Of a stretch of 64,000 bases of DNA, positions 50,083-61,295 are shown piece after piece (the stretch's first letter is position 1; each line of letters starts with the position of its first letter). Source of the DNA: Saturnia japonica (lineage: Eukaryota > Arthropoda > Insecta > Lepidoptera > Saturniidae). The position numbers and the translations under genes are program-made. Below the pieces are notes generated by a model. It was not told where the DNA came from. It saw only the letters and a list, made by a program, of their open reading frames with translations, and searched no databases. Location of the stretch: contig CM065309.1 in NCBI GenBank assembly GCA_033032175.1, positions 9,734,001 to 9,798,000 of the forward strand. Reading direction: 5' to 3'.

Positions 50083-51399
50083 GGAGGTAGTATTTGCAAT
50101 TTTTAAAGCTGGATTCATAGTTAGAGCCACAGTTAGTGATCAAAGCTCTGCCAATGTTGCAGCTAATAAGTCATTAATATCGGACTCAAATAGAGAACTT
50201 CTACGCAGTGAAGGCTACAATGATAATAATGTTTCCTATAACATTAATAGTAACCGGCTATATCACATCTATGATGTACCTCATTTACTAAAATGTTTTC
50301 GCAATAATTTTCAGAAGAAAGATCTTCTCATCGGTAATCGGCGTGCTAAGTGGGAGTACATAGAAATTCTTTATAAAGTAGATGGAAATGGTGGACGAGC
50401 AAGAAGCACTATACTCACCGACAAACATCTTAAACCTACATCATATGATAAAATGAAGGTAAGTAAAATTCTCACTGACCCATCTCAAAAATCAACCTGT
50501 ATAGGCGTGAAATCATTTATATACACTGTACCTATGTAAGTAAAATTATTAAAATCCCAGTCGCATGTGAAGTTTATAAAATGACCACTCTGCTTGACAA
50601 AAGTGATGTATGATTGCCCATACTAAAGAGATCTCAACATATTTTAGTCATTTTCATCTCCGATACTACTGAATATATATTTACTAGCTGGTACCGCGAC
50701 TTCGTCTGTATATTATGGATACTAGCTTTGCCCCACATTACTTTTTTATTTTATAAATAAAATTACTTTATTGTATATTTCCAGGTCAAACTAGCTGCTC
50801 AAGTATTCAGCAGACAAGTGGCCACATCGCTTGAAGTTTATATGAAGTCCCTGCTTTTTCTACAGGAGCATGAATATTCTATTCCGAATGTGGATATTGA
50901 TAATGATCTTTTCACAGTAGAAATACTTTTGTTTATAAATGATTTGTTTGATAGTTTAAATGGTTTTGGTCTCTCTGGTTATAAATTGCAACATGCTCTA
51001 TCTTTAAATTCTGAACACATAGATTTCTGGAATAATGCTGTGAAGAAACTAAATTCAATGTGGTTTGATTCTTCTGTTGAAAGGGAAAGCAAGCCTTTGT
51101 CACTGAAGCATTTTATGCATAATATTAAAACTATGAAACATCTGTGGTCTGATTTACGCTCTATTGAGGGTGTAAAATTTTTAAGTCTCAGAAGACTAAA
51201 CCAAGATCCATTAGAAAAATTTTTTGGTCTAATAAGAGCACATGGTAATTTCAATACCAACCCAGATTGTACTCGCTTTGTCTCGGCTTATAAAACTTTA
51301 TTAATTAATAACATCACTACTGGTAAGTCATTATTTACAAATTGTGCTAATGATGATGACAAAATGTTAGGTACCCTTCAAAATTTAGTAAACCAATAA
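50083..51399 (+). pseudogene. P-element / THAP9-type transposase, partial
   Basis: Two exons: about 50083-50458 and 50785-51399, with a GT-AG intron (50459-50784); the joined frame reads DKMK-VKLAAQVFSRQVATSLE. Exon 1 has the catalytic-type block ATVSDQSSANVAAN followed by IYDVPHLLKCFRNNF, as in P-element/THAP9 RNase H-like domains. Exon 2 has the hallmark RRLNQDPLEKFFGLIRAHGNFNTNP and ends in a stop at 51397-51399. The N-terminal THAP zinc finger, leucine zipper and start codon are not found upstream, so it is 5' truncated. A further frame at 51570-51720 may be a 3' exon. The intron contains a Helitron-like CTAG end at 50684. Confidence 0.8.
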
Positions 51400-52014
51400 A
51401 AATATGGATCATACATTGATAATTTTCAAACTGACGACACTGAATTCATAGAGAATTTTATTCCCCCTGAGAATGTTCATTGGAACAAAAAATTTATACT
51501 ACATTGTACAATTGTGAGATGCACAAAGAAACTTTTCTAAAAGCTTTTTGGTTATTTGTTATTTATTAGAATGCAAGTAAAACAATGGTGCATTAATTTT
51601 AACAGACGAATGCATAATATTGATTCCAGATCTAAAGATGTAGAAATGGAAAGTTTAATCCATACTAAAGCTACAAAAGGATTTAGTTACAGATCAGTAA
51701 GAAGGCGTAGTACTACATAATCATATTTAACTGTATAGGTACTACTTATTATTATCATAGTTTCTGCAACTAAAATTGTCTTTATTTTAATTCCTCTATT
51801 AACTATTATTATGTATAGATATATTATTACTGGATCTAGATACCTATATCTATGCCTTTGCAAAATATATTACTATGCAATTACTAACAGAATTCCTTCA
51901 GTATGCCTCATAGTTAATTCTAACGAGTATGCAAATTTTGTTTACATTGTTTTTAAAATATAGTACTACTACTAGTTGTAATATATTATTAATAATTCAT
52001 TGTTATTATTAGGT

Positions 52015-53753
52015 CATTTCAGCCCCCCCTGTACTTAATAATAAGGGGGGTTTAAGCAATTTAATTTCCTTAATAAATTTACGAAAAAAAAAATGAATCT
52101 AAAAATTTTTTTATTTAGCTAAAATTCATAATAATTTATTATAATAAACGCGAAACGTTAGTAATTTAAAAAAAAAAGAATTTAGTTGGTATTACTCTTT
52201 TGTAATCAAATACGTTAAAAATTAAAAATAAATTAAAAAAAAATTTTCAAGGAAAAAAAAAAAAAAAATTTTAAAATAACATAGAGCGGATATATACCCA
52301 TGAAAAATAACGTGCTTTACGCCCATAAACAACTGTTTCGTTCTCTTGTTTTGCTTAGTGCACCAACAAAAAAAATATCTAATTTAAATTAAAAAATAAT
52401 AAAAAGGGAATTTCAAAAAAATTTTTTAATTGAGAAATCCAAAACCAAATTTTAAATTTTTTTTTTTTTCAACTACAGCAATCTACCTGAGAATAAGAAC
52501 CTATTTTTTCATTTATAAATCTTAAATATGAAAGGAGTTAATAAGAAAATTAAAAAGTTTTTCAATTTAAATATTAAAAATTTTATAAAAAAAAAAAAAT
52601 TTTTTAATTTGACAATACTTTGGTTGTAGGTGTTTTTGAAATAAGTTCAAAAAAAAAGATGGAAATGGTAAGTAACAAAAATTGTCATTTTAAAACAAAA
52701 AAATAGACCAATTTTTTAAAATGAACCGTCAAAAGTATTTTTTTTTTGCCTAATAGGGAGGCCAGTGAATCTTATTCGGATTTTTCTTTTCATAATATAA
52801 TAATTTTTAATTTAAAAAACCCTTGGGCGGGGGCGCACCGCCGGCCACTATTGACTCTTAAGTTGCCTAAAATAGAAAGATTTTACTTTAAAAAAATTAT
52901 TTATTCTTTTTTTAACATTATCCTTAGTCTAACAAAGCAATAGAAAAATTTTAATTGAATTAAAAAACATTTTTCCAAAATATTAAGACAAAAGGTAATT
53001 TAACAAATAAATAATTAATATTTTTTTAATTCTAATTTTATTTCCTTTAATTTAATTTTTTTTGTTCTTTAACTTTTAAACAAACGAAATTAAATAATTA
53101 ATAAAATTTGTTTACCTATAAAATATTAAAAATTTTAATAAAAATTTTTAAAAAATGGACATTTGGTTGAATATGTTTTAAAAAATCCCAAAAAAAAAAT
53201 AAAAATTGGTAAGTAAAGGTTAAAATTAACAAAAAGGATTAAAAAGTTTGAAGTTTTTAATTCAAGTAATTAGTGTTTTTTAAGAGAACCCAAAAATTTT
53301 TAAAAAATTAAAATTTTAAATTATTTTTAATTTCAATTTTACATAAACATTGATTTTGTTTTTTTAATTTAAAAATGTTTTAATAAATTGGAAATGGGGC
53401 GTCAAAATTTTAGTTTTTAGATATTTAAAATTTAGTTTGATTGAATTATTTATAAAAAATTTTAATTTAACCAAAATTAAAACTGGATGGTGGTTTTATT
53501 TCTAAAATAAAGTATTTAAAATAAAATATTATCATTTCAACAATTTTAAAAAAAGAAATTTTAATAAAAGCAAATTTAAAAAAAATGTTTTCTAATAAAT
53601 TTTATTTATATCTTTTACAAAAAAATTTAATAAAAAAATAATTAAAGAACATACAAAAAAATAATTTTTTGGATGAATCAAAAGAAAAAATTAACTACAT
53701 CAGCTTTTCAATCCAAAACGGGCCCAAACCAAACGTGCGTCCCCCCCAAAAAA
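52015..53753. other. Degenerate A/T-homopolymer stretch, probable assembly filler
   Basis: 1.7 kb of A- and T-runs of odd lengths with scattered G/C-homopolymer islands (52023-52053, 52826-52850, 53741-53747). No gene or repeat is recognisable. It is flanked on both sides by the same 1.15-kb sequence. The texture is unlike the surrounding introns and intergenic DNA. Confidence 0.65.
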
Positions 53754-54902
53754 GCATGAATATTCTATTCCGAATGTGGATATTGATAATGATCTAATTT
53801 CACAGTAGAAATACTTTTGTTTATAAATGATTTGTTTGATAGTTTAAATGGTTTTGGTCTCTCTGGTTATAAATTGCAACATGCTCTATCTTTAAATTCT
53901 GAACACATAGATTTCTGGAATAATGCTGTGAAGAAACTAAATTCAATGTGGTTTGATTCTTCTGTTGAAAGGGAAAGCAAGCCTTTGTCACTGAAGCATT
54001 TTATGCATAATATTAAAACTATGAAACATCTGTGGTCTGATTTACGCTCTATTGAGGGTGTAAAATTTTTAAGTCTCAGAAGACTAAACCAAGATCCATT
54101 AGAAAAATTTTTTGGTCTAATAAGAGCACATGGTAATTTCAATACCAACCCAGATTGTACTCGCTTTGTCTCGGCTTATAAAACTTTATTAATTAATAAC
54201 ATCACTACTGGTAAGTCATTATTTACAAATTGTGCTAATGATGATGACAAAATGTTAGGTACCCTTCAAAATTTAGTAAACCAATAAAAATATGGATCAT
54301 ACATTGATAATTTTCAAACTGACGACACTGAATTCATAGAGAATTTTATTCCCCCTGAGAATGTTCATTGGAACAAAAAATTTATACTACATTGTACAAT
54401 TGTGAGATGCACAAAGAAACTTTTCTAAAAGCTTTTTGGTTATTTGTTATTTATTAGAATGCAAGTAAAACAATGGTGCATTAATTTTAACAGACGAATG
54501 CATAATATTGATTCCAGATCTAAAGATGTAGAAATGGAAAGTTTAATCCATACTAAAGCTACAAAAGGATTTAGTTACAGATCAGTAAGAAGGCGTAGTA
54601 CTACATAATCATATTTAACTGTATAGGTACTACTTATTATTATCATAGTTTCTGCAACTAAAATTGTCTTTATTTTAATTCCTCTATTAACTATTATTAT
54701 GTATAGATATATTATTACTGGATCTAGATACCTATATCTATGCCTTTGCAAAATATATTACTATGCAATTACTAACAGAATTCCTTCAGTATGCCTCATA
54801 GTTAATTCTAACGAGTATGCAAATTTTGTTTACATTGTTTTTAAAATATAGTACTACTACTAGTTGTAATATATTATTAATAATTCATTGTTATTATTAG
54901 GT
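53754..54902 (+). pseudogene. Second copy of the P-element-like transposase 3' part
   Basis: Same sequence as 50868-52014. Apart from a 2-base difference near its start (gatctaattt versus gatctttt at 53794 and 50909), it encodes the identical 156 C-terminal residues and the same 3' flank to the final AGGT. It begins abruptly after a C/A homopolymer. Either a very recent duplication or, more likely, the same locus assembled twice. Confidence 0.8.
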
Positions 54903-55679
54903 AATGTTCTTAGTTATCTAATGTACATAATATAACATTGATTGATTAAATCAGAATCAATTATAAAATAAAATTTAAAACATGCATGAATATCATCATC
55001 ATATCACATGTATTGTTATGATTTTTAAGGTAAATAATAATTATGTAATTCTAGTATGTAATCATGTCATAATCTAGCATATTTTCTTTGTTTCTAATTA
55101 CTTAATTAGGCATTATGTGTATTATTTACTAATTATTCATACAAATATTTTATGAAGCATGCAAATTTGTCTGGTGTATTTTTTAACAACATTCATGATT
55201 CATATTTAAGAAAATTATTTTATATGTATACTTTTAATAACTTTTGTTTTATGTTAATATTTTGTAATGTTTTTATTCTTATGATCTTAATTAATTAATT
55301 GTAATATGAATTTGTTTTCGCAGTCTGTAATAATATTGAGAAATACGTTGTGAGCGATTGATTTTTATATTGATGATAAATTCTGTTATTTCTGTAGTTT
55401 TTATCTACATTCATGATTCATATTAAGAAACTTATTTTATATACTTTTAATAACTATTGTTTTATGGTAATATTTTTATTCTTATGATCATTTAATTGTA
55501 ATAATGTTCCATTTTGTATTTCCTTTTTTCTGGTTTCACTTTTAGTTCCATGCGCTCCGTCTTTCTTTTATTGAATGGCAACTGTTCTTACTGTTATTAC
55601 ACATTTCAGCCAAAGTCAATGTTAAACAATAAGTATTTACCCAAATGTAATTATCTATCTTGCAATATTCAAACATAGC

Positions 55680-55905
55680 TTCAACAAGATTGAGGCTCCA
55701 TTTTTAAAATTTTACAGGGAGTTTTATGTGAACTTAAAATGCATGTTCCCAGTTAGGTATTTATAATCCACTTGTGCAAAATAACCAAACTACATCACGT
55801 AAAATGTCGCCAAAATTACACATTAAAGAGCCAACATAAGATATGAATTAAAATAAAAACCACCACATAACACTTCAAGATCCTGCCGAAATTCCTAGGT
55901 CTGAG
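55680..55905 (-). repeat. Family R repeat, diverged
   Basis: Reverse-complement match to 38472-38700 (aatgcatgttcccagttaggtatttataatccact..., ending cttcaagatcctgccgaaa). Confidence 0.5.
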
Positions 55906-57290
55906 GTTTTAAAACAATGCATAAAGCCGGTCCTAAGCCCGTGAAGTATGAAGGGAAAGTTTTATGGCATGTTAATATTTGTAAATCCCAATAAGAATAA
56001 ATATTATGTAATCCTTACGTTTCTTTTATTTTAAGACTCAGTTTGATAAATCTGGTAAAATGGTTGCCGTCTCAAAAATATCGATAAAAACCGGTAATTT
56101 GTTTAGTAAAATACCGATTGACACGAAAATACATCACTAGTTTACTTATTTACCGTAAAGTACCGATTTAAATCTGTGATTTCATCACTAACGTAATTTG
56201 ACAAGTACCATATATACAAATATAATGAGGGAAAGAGAGAGGTAGCGGACGGCTCATTAGGCCACTTCAAGAGTAAGTGCGACGGAGATATCAATCATGA
56301 ATGAAATGTATAAATTGGTATCTATAGATAAGTTGTGTATGTGTATCGTCTGTGAATATGTGTAATCACCTCGCTAACGAAACAAAACGATTGTTCTAAG
56401 ATGGTCGTCTACCCTCTGGTTATTGGTCTATGGGTACGTGTATCAGGAAACTGTTACGTCTCTATCCCTGTCACATTTATCTCTGTCTGTCACTGTGTAC
56501 TGTTACAAGTGACACTGACGTTTCACCAGTGCTGCCATATGACGAAGTTGAAAATACAGTATAGTGTGCTCAAAAACACTTGATTAATAACAAAAATCAT
56601 AGATTGAATATAAAATCCATAAAAAGAAAATAGAATAAATATCACAGATTTCAGAAGAACGCTGACTGAAATAGAGACTTCGGAAAACGAAAAGGTCGCT
56701 AACAAAGCAAATAAGAATTAGCAGAATAATTGTAATATCAATTTTAAAAGGGAACACCATGCAATGTCAGGACAATAAGAGTTATGTGTACAATATATAA
56801 CATTATGCCAGAACCGTAGATGTAGGTAACTACATCTATGGCCGGAACACACAGGATTGGCCATATTTTGTTAAAGTTGGTAGATTGTTTGTTTTTCCCC
56901 AATTTTAAGGAATAAATAAGTACTTGGAAATTTTTTGTGAAATGAAAAATCAGTAAGGGTGCCTAGTAATTTTGAGTTATTTTAAAATTAGCTATCTGTT
57001 GCTAAGCCTGGCATTTTTTATGAAAGTGTAGAAAAAACCATTATGAATGTTATAAATAATAGATCACATATGTAATAGATTATTTACTACAACTGACCAT
57101 ATTATGAGAGTCAAAATTATTTTTAATGCCAATGGTGGGAACACTGACTCTGAACCCAGTTACATTTTTCATTGGATAATGTGTATGCGACAAACTTGAA
57201 TGAAGAAGTGCAAACTTTTAAAAATATCATCTTTCAAATAAACATTTTTTGAAAGTAATCTACTTGTAGAAAAACTCCTTGGATGGTTCT
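55906..57290. other. Intergenic, nothing recognised
   Basis: AT-rich, with short 'ccgataaaaaccggta' type words near 56080. The open frames at 56401-56583 and 56523-56705 show no family features. Confidence 0.3.
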
Positions 57291-57410
57291 GAGAAGGGAG
57301 CTAGCTAGCCTAGCTTGTTAAACTCCACTTTGTATAGAAAATAAATAGTACGAAGGCTTAAAACATTGGCACTGGCAAATGCTTTTTGTGGTGCTAAAAC
57401 AAGGAGAAGT
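57290..57410 (+). repeat. Family R variant 3' half
   Basis: Matches 18705-18810 (cgaaggcttaaaacattg, cactggcaa, gctttttg) with a purine tail. Confidence 0.5.
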
Positions 57411-57793
57411 AGAATTGAGGGTGGTGGCTAACCAGACAGGAATTAAAAAATGCCTTACTACCAAGCCATGGATTCATCACAAGTTATCCTTCATTGAAAG
57501 CTCAAGCTCAATGCAGATTCTAACTCCCATTAATTGATTTAATGTGTGTCTATGCTACAACTGATATAATTATCATTGTTTTCCAAATAATAGTTATTAA
57601 AACTTTAAAAAATTCTACAACACTTAACAAGGTTTAGAGCCACCTCTTTAGGCTGAAATTTATTTTAGTTCTTTTCCACCTTTCAATATTATTTGGGACA
57701 TAACTCACTAGCATAAATGCTTAAAAAAAAAAAATATATATATATAAAGCAGGGAAATGGAAAAATAATAAAGTTATACTATATCTATGGAAT

Positions 57794-59038
57794 TTATTTA
57801 TTATGTGATACTTTCATAACTTTTATTGGTATTTTTGCTTTTATTACATTTTCTATTAAACTTTCTCCTAAAGGACTACTTGCCTCAATGTCTAATATAT
57901 TGTAGTTGGTTATAATGTCTAAATCTTTTTTCCATTTTTCAAGGCCATTCCATGCTATCATTACTCCGTTATCTGTACATAATTTTGGTGAGGGTCTATA
58001 AATGCTATATTCAGTTTGATGACATAACATTTTTAAAGAGTTGTATATGAAATTATTACAGGCTACTCCACCTGACACAACCAATTGTTTATTATATTGA
58101 GGTATAAGATTATTCTGTTGACAAAATTCCATTGCTCTTTGAGTTCTATGCACTAAATGTTTTGATACAGCTATTAACATTGCAGCACACAAATCATTTA
58201 TCTCTGGTATAAGTTCATCTGCAGTAATATTGTGTTCCTTTTCTTTTTTATGAAGTTTACTCAGGACTGATGTTTTTAGACCATTAAAACTAAAGTTACA
58301 ATCTTTGTAATCAGCTAATGGAAGAGGGAGATTGAAAATAAGTGGGTTTGTACTCTTTGATGCAGCTAACTCTATAGCTAGTCCTCCACATATTTTTGAA
58401 TATTCTACAATATTCTTTAGCTTCATTCTTCTAGCTACTTTGTCAAACACTTCACCAGGTGCTGAATCCATACTTTCACCTAACAATTGAAAATGATTAA
58501 CATCTTGGACTATTGCTAATAAACAATGCCCACCTGATATTAAAAGAACTAGGAAAGGAAATGATATGTTGTTATTCATCCTGGCTATTAATGCATGTGC
58601 TTGCATGTGATGAATAGGAATAATTGGTTTGTTATATTTACGAGCAATATGTTTTGCATACTTCATACCAACAGCCAAACTGAGTGGTAAACCAGGTTTC
58701 ACTGTAACAGCTATACCAGCAATGTTATCCATACAAAGTTTAGAATTGTTAATGGTTTCAGCCACAACAGGTTCAATATAAGATCTGTGCAAATCTTGTG
58801 CTACATCTGGGATGATTCCTCCATTACGCAGATGAATAAGATTTTGAGAGCGTAAAGTTTCTGATAAAATATCACCGTTATCATTAATTATAGCGCATCC
58901 TGTGTCATCACAAGAAGTTTCTATACCGAGAATATTGGTTGAATAAGCATTTTTGGGTAATATTGTATTGTGCAAAAGAAATCGGTTTTTTACACCAATT
59001 ATATTATAACGGCCTATAATACGAGGTACTTTAAACAT
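57794..59038 (-). CDS. OSGEPL1: Mitochondrial tRNA N6-adenosine threonylcarbamoyltransferase (OSGEPL1/Qri7)
   Basis: 414 residues, one exon, about the usual length of the family. Residues 1-33 are basic and hydroxylated with few acids, a likely mitochondrial targeting peptide, ending just before NILGIETSCDDTGCAI (36-51), the ASKHA phosphate-1 motif. The metal-binding HxxxH is H144-M-Q-A-H148 (IPIHHMQAHAL), followed by LLISGGHCLL (165-174), and near the C-terminus VSGGVACNN and LCTDNGVMIAW with the metal-ligand aspartate. The enzyme transfers the threonylcarbamoyl group from TC-AMP to A37 of mitochondrial tRNAs that read ANN codons (family knowledge). ATG at 59038; the poly-A signal is probably at 57664-57659 (AATAAA on the minus strand). 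The catalytic motifs look intact. Confidence 0.95.
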   Translation of the reverse strand: MFKVPRIIGRYNIIGVKNRFLLHNTILPKNAYSTNILGIETSCDDTGCAIINDNGDILSETLRSQNLIHLRNGGIIPDVAQDLHRSYIEPVVAETINNSKLCMDNIAGIAVTVKPGLPLSLAVGMKYAKHIARKYNKPIIPIHHMQAHALIARMNNNISFPFLVLLISGGHCLLAIVQDVNHFQLLGESMDSAPGEVFDKVARRMKLKNIVEYSKICGGLAIELAASKSTNPLIFNLPLPLADYKDCNFSFNGLKTSVLSKLHKKEKEHNITADELIPEINDLCAAMLIAVSKHLVHRTQRAMEFCQQNNLIPQYNKQLVVSGGVACNNFIYNSLKMLCHQTEYSIYRPSPKLCTDNGVMIAWNGLEKWKKDLDIITNYNILDIEASSPLGESLIENVIKAKIPIKVMKVSHNK

Positions 59039-61295
59039 TTTCTTTTAAGACTTTATTTGAATGTAAAACACGTTCACGAAACTATGCTTTTTATAATAAA
59101 ATTACGTATACTTCTACTTGATCTATATACATTATAGGTTATAAGTAGATAATATTTTCTAACACGGTGATGGTTTAGCTAAGCTCATGCCTTTCATTAT
59201 ACCCAAACCATTATTATTCACAACCGCAAGTAGGTACGCAGTACCTAAAATCTAATTTCAAAACTTAAAGCTGACTTAGCTGACACCACTTTGTTTACAA
59301 AGTTTACAGTTCCCGTATTAGTGTATTGTCTATGGTTTACAGGGTCTACAGCAGTGTGACGGTTCCAAAATTATGTAATATACTAACAAAATGTCTGGCC
59401 AGTACTAAAATATACTAAATGAAAAATATAATTCTACTAAAAATCAACTAACGTGTTAGGGTCATTATTTTAAGTTATTTTTGGAGACAAAGTTTAGTGT
59501 ACTATAAGTCTTGTTTCGTCACTTTAGCAGTACATGTGTTGCGTCAGTGATAGACCTACTTTTTGGTGTTATAAAATATAAATAAAAAACATTGTAATGT
59601 TGAAACTGTTTATTCTAAATGAACACTATAATCATTATTACTAATTTTATTACAATATTAATCATATATGGTGAGGTGCCAAAATAAGTAAAACCTACAG
59701 TCCAAGCTCAACGTGTAATATGCAAGGGATGTTCATAGTTAAAAACCTATTTCTGTATTTAGTCATAATGATAATAACTAGCGAAAAAATTATTTCACAT
59801 TGTGCATTGGAAATGGGAACACACATTATTATAAATTATTGATATTTTTATACTTTGGGTCTTTTTTCGTATCAACAATATTGCTCCACATGGCCCGAAA
59901 CTGCTGTTGGCTCAAAACTGCTCTATATTATTATCTGAATTACTTCCACCACACAAAAGGTTTTGTACTTTTTGATCGTACTTCATTTGAAGTCTCACGC
60001 TATTCTTCTTCAATAGCTTGTTTGGTAGTAGGTATCATCTATGTTTGGAAACTTATCAACATTTATCAGAGATGAAAAGCTTTCGTAAATAGCTATTTGT
60101 GGGCCAGTAAATTTTAATTCTGAAAATAGTGGCCCTTTAAAAGGTAGTCTATACTGTTGCCACATAGTAATCCTTATACAGATCAAAAATTTACTGTTAT
60201 GTGCTAAATAGTACCAAAAAGTACCAAAATTAGGATTTATACTAAAATGACACTGAATAAATTTCACAGACTCCTAATTGTTATAAATAAAAAATAATTA
60301 ATTACATAGTTTTAATAAAATTATGACATCCTAAAAGAAGACAATTAATATCTGTCAACATAATAACAAAACATTAAATTCTTTTTATAACAGTAGTAAG
60401 CTAAACTAAACTAAACAGGTTTTAATCTACAATAATAAATATTTACACTATACTAATTATACCAATTTAGTAGTGAAAGTACTAAAAACGGTCACACTGG
60501 TGAACAGATTATTTTTAAAATTTCCCTATGGCAGCCAAAAAAATCTTCAAAATAATATGTTTTCAGCAACTTTTCCCCAAACAACTTAAACCTGCCTATT
60601 TCTTTAGATGTTTGTTTATTTCTAGTATAGGCATGCGCACTTGCTGACTTGTATTCTGATATTCTCACACGCACATTTTTTGGCGTGTCGCGTAGCCTCG
60701 ACAGTATAGCCCTATATTGAGCCATATTAAAATCTCATAAAATATAATTACGACTACAGCTTAGAAACCAATAGATTAAAATTGTGTTATTATTATTATT
60801 ATATAAAAAAAATGCAATTTAAAAGGCCATAGTGTTGAATTTTGTATATAATATTTACCAAAGCGGAAACTGCATAAATTGACTTGTAGTAACTGCTGTA
60901 GCAGCAGTTCCATTTCCGTCACTCTGACGTCACCAAAAGCAATAAAATATACCACTTTAAAACTGTGGTTGTACCGACTTTATTTGTACTATAAAGTGTG
61001 CAGGTGTGTACAACTGGCATTCGTCTGCTGGCATTTAGCACTTTAACTGTAGGCACCTATTTTTTTACTGAGACAAGTCGCATTAAAAATGTATTATTTA
61101 TATTATGATGATTATGAAGTATCCATTTTGTTTCTGCTTTGAAAATATCGTAGTAAGCTGCAATATTTGTCTTCCAGGTTCGTATCTCATTTCAAACGGT
61201 ATAATTTTTTTCTTACGTTTACAATAAATATGTGCATTAATTTCCATTCAACAGTGCAAAGCGTTCTTTAGACTCAGTGATGCGATACGATACAC
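59039..61295. other. Intergenic between OSGEPL1 and the P450
   Basis: The OSGEPL1 and P450 promoters diverge from here. The open frames at 59800-60267 and 60492-60725 (the latter beginning MAQYRAILSRLRDTPKN from an ATG) cannot be assigned to a family. No repeat with clear ends was seen. Confidence 0.35.

Noticed and set aside
59800..60267. Frames on both strands between OSGEPL1 and the P450
   Set aside because: No motif, no consistent splice sites, stops in the obvious extensions.
60492..60725. ATG-initiated 77-codon frame (MAQYRAILSRLRDTPKN...) on the minus strand
   Set aside because: Basic and plausible-looking but matches no family I know, with no splice or poly-A context; kept only as a note.
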